Positions 44,304 through 52,597 of a stretch of DNA of 64,000 bases are shown piece after piece (the first letter of the stretch is position 1; each line of letters starts with the position of its first letter). Source of the stretch: a bacterium (GTDB lineage Bacteria > Desulfobacterota > Desulfocorpusculales > Desulfocorpusculum). A program made the position numbers and the translations under genes. Under the pieces are notes generated by a model that had not been told where the DNA came from, did not search any database, and worked only from the letters and a program-made list of their open reading frames with translations. Location: NCBI GenBank assembly GCA_037481695.1, contig JBBFLE010000009.1:87338-151337 (forward strand), written 5' to 3'.

Positions 44304-44713
44304 CTCCTGCCTCCCTCGGTTATGGCCTCTCTGAGATTGGCAAAGATCCTGTTGAGGGCCTGGGTGAGGGCCTGAAAACGAACCTGGTTTCCTGCAGACT
44401 TGGCCAGTTCCTCTTCGAGGCTGACCGTGTTACCGTCGGCCCTTAGCTCTCCTTGGGCTTCCAATCTGTAGCGCAAAGGGAAATGAGCCTGAAAAAAAGA
44501 ATCTTCCAGGTGGGCCCGGTGGGTTCTGGCCATCACCACCTGTTTCTCACCTTTTATGCGGGCCAGAACCTGCTCGAAGTCTAGGTCCACGGCCTTGTAA
44601 CCTGGTGTCTCGCTGTGGGCCACATTGGAGGCTATGAGCTTGCCTCTGCTGATGGTGGCGTCCATGCTTCGCTCAAGGAGAGCCAGGGTGTTCTCAATGG
44701 ACTTGCTGTTCAT
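44300..44713 (-). CDS. flgB: FlgB, proximal rod protein
   Basis: A 137-residue rod protein, NTLALLERSMDATISRGKLI followed by ASNVAHSETPGYKAVDLDFE. ATG 44713 overlaps the FlrC-like stop as ATGA and has GGGAGGTG upstream, so translation is coupled to the regulator gene. No separate promoter was found, which makes flgBC-fliEFGHIJ part of the TPR-flrBC transcript. Confidence 0.95.
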   Translation of the reverse strand: MNSKSIENTLALLERSMDATISRGKLIASNVAHSETPGYKAVDLDFEQVLARIKGEKQVVMARTHRAHLEDSFFQAHFPLRYRLEAQGELRADGNTVSLEEELAKSAGNQVRFQALTQALNRIFANLREAITEGGRR

Positions 44714-46068
44714 GGACACCTCCCTTGTGCTTCGGACTGGAGAAAACCCTCCCGCCTGTATTCATGGAGCTTGTTGCGAAGAGTCCTTATGCTGATGCCC
44801 AGCTTTGCCGAGGCGCGTGTTCGATTCCATCCTTCCTTCTCCAGGGTGCAAAGGATGAGTTCCCTTTCCACATCCTTGAGGGATCCGTTGACCTGTTCCT
44901 CCGGCAAATGAGCCTCCTGCAGTCGCTCCAGGAAGATGTCTTCATCCCTGACCAACTTGCCCTGGCAAAGTAAGACAGCCCTTTCCATGACATTGCGAAG
45001 CTCTCTGATGTTACCTCTCCAGGTGTGTCTCTGAAGTTTATCCAGGGCCCTGGGTTCCAGCCCCAACACCTGGCGCCCATGCTCCCTGGCTGCGCACTTG
45101 AGGAAGTGTTCGGCCAGAAGTGGTATGTCCCCAGGCCTTTGTCTAAGAGGTGGAAGCTGGAAAGGGATGACGCTCAGCCTGAAATAGAGGTCTTCCCTGA
45201 ATTTGCCCTTGCGCACGCATTCCGCCAGGTCCGCATTGGTGGTGGCCAGCAAGCGCACATCCACCTTCACAGGAGAAGTGCCGCCCACCCGGTCCACCTC
45301 CCATTCCTGAAGAACCCTCAGGAGCTTGGCCTGGAGATTCAGGCTCATCTCCCCGATCTCGTCCAAGAGAAGCGTCCCTCCATTGGCCTGCTCGAACTTG
45401 CCCAACTTGCGTGCCATGGCGCCTGTGAAGGCTCCCTTTTCGTGTCCGAATAGCTCTGATTCCAGGAGATTCTCAGGGATGGCTGCACAGTTTACTGCCA
45501 CAAAGGCCCTTTCCTTTCTGGGGCTGAGAGCATGAATAAACCTGGCCAGCAGTTCCTTGCCTGTGCCGCTTTCACCCTGGATTAGCACCGGCACCCTGGT
45601 GGATGCCACGGCCCTGGCCCTTTGCAGGATCCTGTACATGGCCTGGTCTTTGGTGATGATCCCACAGGCCTGGTCACATGAGTCTGTTTCCCCAAACATG
45701 TCTCTTCCGTTGAGGGACCTTCTTACAGCAGCCCGCAGTTCCTCAGGCGAAAAGGGCTTCTGTATGAAATCCACGGCTCCGGCCTTCATGGCCTCCACGG
45801 CCTTCTCCACGGTGCCGTAGGCTGTGATCACTATTACGGGTGTTAGCTCAGAGCGTCTCTTGACCTCCTCCAGGACCTGCATCCCAGAGCCTCCTGGAAG
45901 CTTCAGGTCAGTCAGGACAAGGTGGTACGTGTTTCTGGCCAGTTCTTCCATGGCCTCGGACACATCGCGTGCGCCCTTGAGCTCATGGCCCTCTTTGTTG
46001 AGTGTGGCCATCAGACCGTTCATCATGTGGGGATCGTCTTCAACCACCAGAACTCTGGCCTTTTGCAT
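44710..46068 (-). CDS. flrC: FlrC-like sigma-54 response regulator
   Basis: A 452-residue NtrC-family activator. Receiver domain 1-120 with phosphorylatable D54 (LVLTDLKLPGGSG) and the TAYGTVEKAVEAMKAGAVDF stretch; AAA+ domain with Walker A GESGTGKE, the sigma-54 loop GAFTGA, and LLLDEIGEMS; C-terminal Fis-type helix-turn-helix (NRTRASAKLGISIRTLRNKL). With the kinase just upstream it forms an FlrB/FlrC pair that in Vibrio activates mid-class flagellar promoters. Confidence 0.88.
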   Translation of the reverse strand: MQKARVLVVEDDPHMMNGLMATLNKEGHELKGARDVSEAMEELARNTYHLVLTDLKLPGGSGMQVLEEVKRRSELTPVIVITAYGTVEKAVEAMKAGAVDFIQKPFSPEELRAAVRRSLNGRDMFGETDSCDQACGIITKDQAMYRILQRARAVASTRVPVLIQGESGTGKELLARFIHALSPRKERAFVAVNCAAIPENLLESELFGHEKGAFTGAMARKLGKFEQANGGTLLLDEIGEMSLNLQAKLLRVLQEWEVDRVGGTSPVKVDVRLLATTNADLAECVRKGKFREDLYFRLSVIPFQLPPLRQRPGDIPLLAEHFLKCAAREHGRQVLGLEPRALDKLQRHTWRGNIRELRNVMERAVLLCQGKLVRDEDIFLERLQEAHLPEEQVNGSLKDVERELILCTLEKEGWNRTRASAKLGISIRTLRNKLHEYRREGFLQSEAQGRCP

Positions 46069-46073
46069 TTATC

Positions 46074-47378
46074 TCACTCCCGGATATTCTCTAGGCTCAT
46101 TCTGGGAATCCTGAGCTTCACCTTGGTTCCCTTTCCTTCCTCGGAATCTATCCAGATGCTCCCGCCGTGGCACCTCATGATGTTATGCACCATGCACAAA
46201 CCCAAACCAGAACCGTCGGAGCGGGTTGTAAAGAAAGGATCGAACACCCTGGGAAGAACTTCAGGGGGAATTCCCTTGCCCGTGTCTTCCAGATTGATCT
46301 CCAGAAATTCATCGCCTTCCCCAGCAATGCCTCCCTGCTGACGGGCTGTGATCCATGCATGTACCGTGCCGCCAGAGTCAGTGGCCTGAAAGGAATTGAG
46401 CAGTATGTTGAGGACAGCCTGTTTGAGAAGCTCACGATCAGCTTGAATCTCCAGCCGCAAATCCGTGGATTCCAGCAGAAGCTCTATTCCTTTTTGTTTG
46501 GCCAAGGGCTCCACGAACTGGAAACACTCCCTCAACAACTCCATGGGATCCAGACTTTGGAGGCTGGCCCTGAGGGGCCTGGCAAGATTGAGCAGATTGC
46601 AGAGAAGCCGGTCCACGGACTTAATGGCTCCCTTGATCTGCTCCATCATCCTGATACGCTCCTCAGCAGATTGCTCCTCGGCCATGAGAGAGGCAAAGAG
46701 CTGGACACTGCCCAGAGGATTTCTCACCTCATGGGCTATGGAGGCGGCCATCTCACCCATGGCAGCCAGTCTCTGTCTTCTGGCCATATCTTCTTCCATG
46801 GCCTTGAACTCAGTTAAATCCTCCAGGGTTAGAAGCCCCCCCAGCTGTTTACCTGCTCCGTCCTTCAGAGGAACCCCGTGGAACCTGATCCATGGTCTGT
46901 TGTCCCCGATCTTGGCTCTTAGCCTCTGCTCCAGATAACAGGATTTGCCGCAACTCACACAGCTCAGCAGTCGATGCAGGAGGTTTTCTGGAAGCGAGCT
47001 TCTTAGGAACCCCTCAATGGATCCATCCCCCTCCCATGCCTCTCTTTCCAGGAGCCTAAGGGCAGTACCATTGACCCTCACGAGCCTGCCATGGAGATCC
47101 CATACCAAAACCCCCACTGGCAGCCCCTCCAGTATGCGCACAAGCAGTTCCTGAAGCCTCTCTCTTTCCTGAAGGCTTGCCTCCAAGGCCTTGTTTCTGG
47201 CCTCCAGAGCTTTATCCAGGTCATGAATTCGTTTTTCCAAAGACCTGTAGGCCAGGATCAGGTTCTGGCTGGAGCGCTCCCATCTGGCAGCCAAGTTCCA
47301 CCATTGGGAGCTGCTGCCCCCAAGCTCTGAATCCCTTTTCTGGGCAGATGCCAAAGCCTTTTCTCCTTGTGCGTTCAT
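46074..47378 (-). CDS. flrB: FlrB-like PAS sensor histidine kinase
   Basis: A 434-residue cytoplasmic kinase without membrane helices. N-terminal coiled coil (about 35-80), PAS domain (about 80-190, GVLVWDLHGRLVRVNGTALR), HisKA box MGEMAASIAHEVRNPLGSVQ with the phosphorylated His, and HATPase motifs (LNILLNSFQATDSG, LEDTGKGIPPEVLPRVFDPF, GLGLCMVHNIM). Soluble kinases of this type are FlrB/FleS. It overlaps the TPR gene by 4 bp and sits 5 bp before flrC. Confidence 0.88.
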   Translation of the reverse strand: MNAQGEKALASAQKRDSELGGSSSQWWNLAARWERSSQNLILAYRSLEKRIHDLDKALEARNKALEASLQERERLQELLVRILEGLPVGVLVWDLHGRLVRVNGTALRLLEREAWEGDGSIEGFLRSSLPENLLHRLLSCVSCGKSCYLEQRLRAKIGDNRPWIRFHGVPLKDGAGKQLGGLLTLEDLTEFKAMEEDMARRQRLAAMGEMAASIAHEVRNPLGSVQLFASLMAEEQSAEERIRMMEQIKGAIKSVDRLLCNLLNLARPLRASLQSLDPMELLRECFQFVEPLAKQKGIELLLESTDLRLEIQADRELLKQAVLNILLNSFQATDSGGTVHAWITARQQGGIAGEGDEFLEINLEDTGKGIPPEVLPRVFDPFFTTRSDGSGLGLCMVHNIMRCHGGSIWIDSEEGKGTKVKLRIPRMSLENIRE

Positions 47379-49339
47379 GAAGCACCCTTTCTGGATGAAC
47401 TTGTCCCCAAGCTCTGCCTCTGTTTCAAATCCTCCACCAGCACCCTCCAGGGACTCCCTGGCGGTTCTTTTGTAAGCCGCTCCAGATAAGGCAAAGAATT
47501 TTCTTGGGATTCATCTGCGGCCCTGAGCTGGAGTATGCGCAAGGCAGCCCATTTCTCGGTATCAGCCCACTGGGGACGACCTGCCACCTTCTCATACCAT
47601 CTCAAAGCTTCTTTCTCTTTTCCGGCACAGCTAAGCAGATCCCCCATCAGGACCTGCACTTCGGCCAGAGAAACGCTCTGATGGCCTTCCATGGATTCCA
47701 CCACCGGCTTGAGGAGTTGGACAGCAGGAGCACAAAGTTTCATCTCCAATGACAAGAGCCCCAAAGACTTGCAAGACTCCGGTGTTGGCATTCCCGAAGA
47801 GACCTCCTCCAGAAAACGGGCTGCCACCTGAAAGCCCCTGGGAGAGGAGATCTTGCCCGCCCATTCCAATATTGCGGCCTCTGTAGCCTTGGAAGAGCCC
47901 CAGGATGGCTCTTGACGAAGCACCCTGAAGGCCTCTTCCAACCGACCCACCCCAAGGTGGCAGCGTATCAAACCCATTGCTGCTTCCTGCGCCTTTGTGC
48001 CCGGGCCCACAAGCACCCTGACCCTGGTGTAAAGATCTGCGGCTGTAGAGAAGAAACCAAGTCTTTCATGCAGCCTGGCAGCCTTGAGCAGGAGGGCCGG
48101 GTCATTCCGCACCCCTGGAATCCTCTCAGCCATCCAATGAAAAGCCTCCATGGCCACTTCGACTCTTCCCATTTCCATGGCCTGGGCCACCAAGGTTGTG
48201 CCTGTCTTCCAGAGGGCTTTGCGCAATTCAGGCCAGATGTAATCTTCCTGCAGGCCCCTGTTGAAACTCTCAAGTATTTCCCAGGCCTCCAGGCTCCTGC
48301 CGGAGCCTGACCAGCATTCCACCAGGTCCCCCAAGGCCAGTTGAAGATCCCTGTCCCCGGGCTCCTGATTGAAGATCAGCTTCTTGATGCTCTCCGGGTC
48401 CTCCAGCCCCAGGCTGAGTCTGAAGAGGCCAGGGTGCCCAATGCAGGGCGAGGCTGCACTCATGAGTATCAAACCAGCAATTTCCCTCTCACGGCTCTTT
48501 TGCTCTGTGTCCAGGAGTTTGTTTAGGAGTAGACTCGACTGGAAAAACTTGTTTTGTAGCTTCATGGCTCTTGCCAGGATCAGGGTCCAGGAACGAGCCC
48601 TGGGATGCTCAGGATAGAGACCCAGTGCGGTCATGGACATCCATGAGGCCTCCTTGGCGTCTGCTCTGTCCAAGGCGATCCTTGCCATGTTTTCCAGGCT
48701 TTCAGGAGGCATGGAATCCAAAGGGGGGTTTAGCTTAAGAGCCCTCTGGTACCAAAGAGTTGCTTCTTTGTGCTCTCCCAGGTGGTAAAGGGAATCCCCG
48801 CACCTGAACAAGGCCCAGGATATATCCCTTTTTCCTTCCAGCTCCTGGATCAACACACGGCACAGCTCCAAAGCCTGCTCCAACTCCCGACTCTGGAAGA
48901 GGCTCTCTGCCAGAGCAGCCCTGGCAGCCCTGGCGAGGGAGCCTTGAGGTACCTTTCTCAAGAGCCTAGACCAGTATGCCGAGGCCTCCTGGAAATGCCT
49001 CATCCGATGGTATGCCTCTGCCACATGCCACAAGGCCTCGGATTCCCACGGAGGCTCCTCGCTCCTGGCCAGCTCATCCAGAAAGGCCTGGATGGCCTTG
49101 TGGAACCTGCGGGTCAGGATCCCTTCCTGGAATTCCTTGTGGGCTGATTCTAGAGAGTTGCTCAGGTCCATTCCCAGAGTGTTCCATCCCGATTTGTGCT
49201 TGCCCAAAAACCAGGGAAAAAGCGGAAGCTGATACTCCTCCAATCCCTGACTGCCAAAACTCTGACCCCAAGAATCAGCCGAACACGTGGCCATGATGAG
49301 CAATGAAATTAGGAGTGATTTAAACTTGGCTGATCTCAC
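47375..49339 (-). CDS. Exported TPR-repeat protein heading the flrBC operon
   Basis: A 654-residue protein made mostly of TPR-like helical pairs (from about 55 to 640; e.g. ALWHVAEAYHRMRHFQEASA, LYHLGEHKEATLWYQRALKL). With GTG 49339 as start it has a signal peptide (KFKSLLISLLIMATCSADSW), so it is predicted periplasmic or envelope-bound. The frame is open 25 more codons upstream. It is translationally coupled to the FlrB-like kinase. No named family is recognised; the context suggests a checkpoint or envelope-assembly role (inference). Confidence 0.72.
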   Translation of the reverse strand: MRSAKFKSLLISLLIMATCSADSWGQSFGSQGLEEYQLPLFPWFLGKHKSGWNTLGMDLSNSLESAHKEFQEGILTRRFHKAIQAFLDELARSEEPPWESEALWHVAEAYHRMRHFQEASAYWSRLLRKVPQGSLARAARAALAESLFQSRELEQALELCRVLIQELEGKRDISWALFRCGDSLYHLGEHKEATLWYQRALKLNPPLDSMPPESLENMARIALDRADAKEASWMSMTALGLYPEHPRARSWTLILARAMKLQNKFFQSSLLLNKLLDTEQKSREREIAGLILMSAASPCIGHPGLFRLSLGLEDPESIKKLIFNQEPGDRDLQLALGDLVECWSGSGRSLEAWEILESFNRGLQEDYIWPELRKALWKTGTTLVAQAMEMGRVEVAMEAFHWMAERIPGVRNDPALLLKAARLHERLGFFSTAADLYTRVRVLVGPGTKAQEAAMGLIRCHLGVGRLEEAFRVLRQEPSWGSSKATEAAILEWAGKISSPRGFQVAARFLEEVSSGMPTPESCKSLGLLSLEMKLCAPAVQLLKPVVESMEGHQSVSLAEVQVLMGDLLSCAGKEKEALRWYEKVAGRPQWADTEKWAALRILQLRAADESQENSLPYLERLTKEPPGSPWRVLVEDLKQRQSLGTSSSRKGAS

Positions 49340-49797
49340 TTCAATGGCCTCTTGCCCAATAGGCACATCTTGACTCGCCTGGAAATGGAGTCCTTCAAAA
49401 GCCCCGGAGCCCAACTATTGTCTTTGGAGGGCTGTTTTCCTCCTGGGACGCATCTTTCGCCTGCTTCCTCACCGAAGATGAGGCCAAAGGCCAAGCCGGC
49501 TCCTGGAAGCCACGTCACCCCTCTGGCTCAAAGCAATCCTCATGCCAGAGAAAAGAAGACCTCCTCATCTCCCAGAGCATGGCCTCTCGGGGCGCAAGCT
49601 CAAGATCTAGACCTCTGGGAAAATCCACTTGGCAAGGACCTTACTCAACTTGAGTCCTTTGGCCTCTTTTGTGGGATGAAAACCCTGATTAGCCCTTTGT
49701 GGGGGATGAGACAAACATGCATGTCAGGCTGCTGATGTACTCCCGGGCGTGAAAGAAGGGGGCAGCGCAGGCAACAAAGAAGTGGTGACAGTCTGTG
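49340..49797. other. Intergenic region between the FlrA-like gene and the TPR gene
   Basis: About 460 bp: the leader, the sigma-54 promoter at 49533-49547, and the repeat GTGACA-GTCTG-TGTCAC at 49785-49801 that overlaps the stop of the FlrA-like gene. No gene or clear terminator is seen. Confidence 0.6.
49533..49547 (-). promoter_or_regulatory. Sigma-54 promoter of the TPR-flrBC-flgBC-fliE operon
   Basis: Minus strand TGGCAT-GAGGA-TTGC: -24 and -12 elements complete except T for C at the sixth position. The start would be near 49521, leaving a leader of about 180 bases to GTG 49339. A GTGACA-N5-TGTCAC repeat lies about 260 bp upstream. Confidence 0.7.
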
Positions 49798-51210
49798 TCA
49801 CAAAGTGGACTCTGAGGGGCTCGGCTGATCCCCAAAGACTATGTTGTTTCTTTTCATCTTCTGTATGAGTGTGGTGCGCTTCATGCCCAATAGGCGGGCG
49901 GCCTCTTTCTTGACTCCTCCTGTCCTTCTTAGGGCCTGGAGAATGAGTTCCTTCTCTAGTCTGTGCACGGCTGCATCCAATTGAATACCCCCTTCGGGCA
50001 GAAGGATGCGGCCCAGCTCTTCCTGGGAACCCGCTCCCTGGAGTTTTTCCGGGAGGTCCTCCAGGTCTATGACACCGGTCCTCTTTAGGACCACCAGTCT
50101 TTCCATCAAGTTTTCAAGTTCTCTCACATTGCCTGGCCAGCCGTATTGCACCAGGGCATCCATGGCCCTAGGCGTTATGCTTTTCACTTCTCTGTTTTTC
50201 TGCCTGTTGAAATTCTCCAGGAAGTACTCGGCCAGCAGAGGGATATCTTCCTTGCGATCCCTGAGGGGAGGAATCTGAATGGGGATAACGCTTAGTCTGT
50301 AATAGAGATCCTCCCTGAACTTCCCCTCTTGTATGGAGGCTTCCAGGTCTTTATTTGTGGCAGCGATGATCCTGACATCCACCTCTATGGACTTGATGCC
50401 GCCAAGGCGTTCGAAAGATCTCTCCTGTAAGACCCTCAAGAGCTTCACCTGAAGTTGAGGGCTCATCTCCCCCACTTCATCCAGAAACAGGGTACCTCCG
50501 TTTGCCAGCTCAAAACGGCCCACCTTTGTCTTGTGAGCGCCTGTGAAGGCGCCCTTTTCATATCCGAAGAGCTCACTTTCCAGCAGATCCCCTGGAATGG
50601 CTGCACAGTTTATGGGTACCAGGGGCTTGTCCATGCGGTTGCTTCTGTAATGAATGGCCCTGGCCACCAATTCCTTGCCGGTGCCGCTTTCTCCGAAGAT
50701 AAGCACAGTACTGTCCGAGTCCGCCACCTTTTCTATGAGATCCAGAATGCTCCTCATGGATTCGCTGTGTCCGATGAGGTTCTGGGGGCTGAAGCGCCGC
50801 TGTATTTCCTGGCGGTACTGGCGGTTCTCCATATGGAGTCTTTGGTACTCTCTGGCCCTTTCCAGAACCAGCTGTAGCTCCTCGAAGTTGACCGGTTTCA
50901 AGAGGTATTCGAAGACCCCCAGGCGCATGGCCTGTATGGCATTTTGTATTGTTCCGTACCCGGTCATCAAAATTCCCAGAGTCTGAGGTGAGCGAGGTTG
51001 AATGGCACGCAGGATCTCCATCCCGTCTGTACCAGGGAGTTTCAGGTCTGTGAGCACCAGATCAAAGTGGCCTTCAGAAAGCAAATCAAGGGCGTCAGGG
51101 CCGTTGGAAGCCTCTCTTACCTCGTATCCCAGCCCAAGCAGGAACTGGCTGAAAGCAGAACGGGCCGAACTGTCATCTTCTGCCAGTAGGATCCTACCCT
51201 TCTCAGCCAT
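49798..51210 (-). CDS. FlrA/FleQ-like sigma-54 activator with an intact receiver domain
   Basis: A 470-residue NtrC-family activator, the likely master regulator of this locus. The receiver domain keeps the phosphorylation Asp (about D55 in LVLTDLKLPGTDG), unlike FleQ/FlrA where the receiver is degenerate. AAA+ domain: Walker A GESGTGKE, GAFTGA loop, FLDEVGEMS. The C-terminal helix-turn-helix LLGMKRTTLIQKMKR resembles that of FleQ. ATG 51210 is used; a TTG six codons upstream lacks a ribosome binding site. It is divergent from motAB and precedes the sigma-54 promoter of the flrBC operon. Confidence 0.85.
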   Translation of the reverse strand: MAEKGRILLAEDDSSARSAFSQFLLGLGYEVREASNGPDALDLLSEGHFDLVLTDLKLPGTDGMEILRAIQPRSPQTLGILMTGYGTIQNAIQAMRLGVFEYLLKPVNFEELQLVLERAREYQRLHMENRQYRQEIQRRFSPQNLIGHSESMRSILDLIEKVADSDSTVLIFGESGTGKELVARAIHYRSNRMDKPLVPINCAAIPGDLLESELFGYEKGAFTGAHKTKVGRFELANGGTLFLDEVGEMSPQLQVKLLRVLQERSFERLGGIKSIEVDVRIIAATNKDLEASIQEGKFREDLYYRLSVIPIQIPPLRDRKEDIPLLAEYFLENFNRQKNREVKSITPRAMDALVQYGWPGNVRELENLMERLVVLKRTGVIDLEDLPEKLQGAGSQEELGRILLPEGGIQLDAAVHRLEKELILQALRRTGGVKKEAARLLGMKRTTLIQKMKRNNIVFGDQPSPSESTL

Positions 51211-51376
51211 TTGTGTTGATGCCTCCAACCAACATTACATGCCTAGGCCCATGACCCTGGCCGACCGTGAGCAATTATCTGCCGAGTCATAAGGGTTGTC
51301 AACGGTGTGACGCAGGCTGCAATGGCTTTTTTTCCAAGGTCTTATTGGTCTTATGCTCCCAACAATACACAAAGGC

Positions 51377-51404
51377 TAAAGTCTGGCTGGATCGGATCCG
51401 ATAA
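51377..51404 (+). promoter_or_regulatory. Sigma-28-like promoter upstream of motA (distal)
   Basis: TAAAGTCT, 12-base spacer, TCCGATAA. Both boxes match 7 of 8, but the spacer is one base longer than the usual 11. Confidence 0.5.
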
Positions 51405-51476
51405 GAAACTGCAGGGCGAGGTGGCTTTTGCCCAGAAGTAGCACGGGGCACCTGCAACCAGGAGCTTGGGTTTGAC

Positions 51477-51503
51477 TCAAGATATGTGGGTGACCTCCGA
51501 TAA
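51477..51503 (+). promoter_or_regulatory. Sigma-28 promoter upstream of motA (proximal)
   Basis: TCAAGATA, 11-base spacer, TCCGATAA. The -10 matches 7 of 8 and the -35 matches 5 of 8, with the standard spacing. The start would be near 51510. Confidence 0.6.
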
Positions 51504-51733
51504 TCATATTTGGTGTGGCTTTTTGCCCATGCCGGCTCATCCGGCTCGAGGCCTTACATTGAGAACCCAGGCCATCTTCGCGAGCTACAAGTTCTTGAAA
51601 AACCCGGAAGATGCAGGCAAACCGGGGACTGGGAAAGGACACCATTTAGGATCCGGGGTACTGCACAAGGAGACACCAAGCCCCGGCCTATGGTCAGTGA
51701 TGAGTACATGGGCCTAGCCCCCTTGGAGAACAG

Positions 51734-52597
51734 ATGCTGGCGGCCGTAGGTATAGGCATTGTACTGGTGGCTGTGTTGGGTGGGTTCCTGATGGAAAAAG
51801 GGAACCTGAGCGTCTTGATCCAGCCTGCAGAATTGCTCATAATTTTTGGTTCAGCCGCTGGTTCCCTCGTCATTTCCTCCCACGGCAAGATGCTGGGAAT
51901 GATAGCCGGGAATCTGGCAAGAATCTTTTCCGCATCGGCCACCAGCAGGGAGACTTATCTGGAGCTTCTGCTCCTGCTCTACCAACTGTTCACCAAGGTT
52001 CGAAAACAGGGGCTCTTGTCCATCGAGGCAGATGTGGAGGATCCTGCCAAGAGCGAGGTGTTTTCACGTTTTCCCAAGATAATGGCTGATAAGACAGCAC
52101 TGGAGTTTATCTGCGACAATTTCAGGGTCATAGTCTCAACCAACATGCCCCCCCACGAACTGGACTCCTTGCTGGATATAGATATCGAGGCCCAGCAACA
52201 TGAAGCCATGCTTCCCTCTTCTGCGGTGGCCAAGGTGGCAGACGCTCTACCAGGCTTGGGAATAGTAGCCGCAGTCCTTGGAGTGGTCCTGACCATGGGC
52301 AAGATAAGCGAACCTCCTGAGGTGCTGGGTCACAGCATCGGAGCAGCCCTGGTGGGAACCTTCCTGGGGGTTCTTTCATGCTATGGTTTCGTGGGCCCTT
52401 TGGCCACGCGCCTGGAACACCTAGCCAAAGACGGGGAGACAAAGCTTCAGGTCATAAAAACGGCTTTGGTGGCGTTTCTTGGAGATGCAGCACCCAGGAT
52501 AGCTGTGGAGTCAGGTAGAAGGGCCATCCCCAATGGGGAAAGACCCAGTTTTCTGGAACTGGAGGAAGCCATAAAGCAGTGGAAGCAAAAAACATAA
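51734..52597 (+). CDS. motA: MotA, stator protein
   Basis: A 287-residue stator subunit with four membrane helices (about 2-20, 33-50, 170-192, 203-223). Family parts: DALPGLGIVAAVLGVVLTMG and the cytoplasmic loop with ADKTALEFICDNFRVIVSTN. ATG 51734 has TTGGAG upstream. With MotB it forms the ion channel that turns the rotor. The only flagellar genes here on the plus strand, with sigma-28 promoters. Confidence 0.96.
   Translation: MLAAVGIGIVLVAVLGGFLMEKGNLSVLIQPAELLIIFGSAAGSLVISSHGKMLGMIAGNLARIFSASATSRETYLELLLLLYQLFTKVRKQGLLSIEADVEDPAKSEVFSRFPKIMADKTALEFICDNFRVIVSTNMPPHELDSLLDIDIEAQQHEAMLPSSAVAKVADALPGLGIVAAVLGVVLTMGKISEPPEVLGHSIGAALVGTFLGVLSCYGFVGPLATRLEHLAKDGETKLQVIKTALVAFLGDAAPRIAVESGRRAIPNGERPSFLELEEAIKQWKQKT

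Larger units (their letters stand above)
51211..51733. other. Divergent promoter region between the FlrA-like gene and motA
   Basis: About 520 bp containing two sigma-28-like promoters on the plus strand (51377-51404, 51477-51503) and a partial TGTCA-N6-TGAC repeat at 51297-51311 near the FlrA-like start. The motA leader of 220-320 bases has no recognised RNA family. No gene is supported. Confidence 0.6.

Noticed and set aside
51590..51670. GGCAAACC and GGGAAAGGAC in the motA leader, reminiscent of a c-di-GMP (GEMM-I) riboswitch
   Set aside because: The second conserved half (GGGACGCAAAGCC) and the tetraloop receptor pattern are missing.
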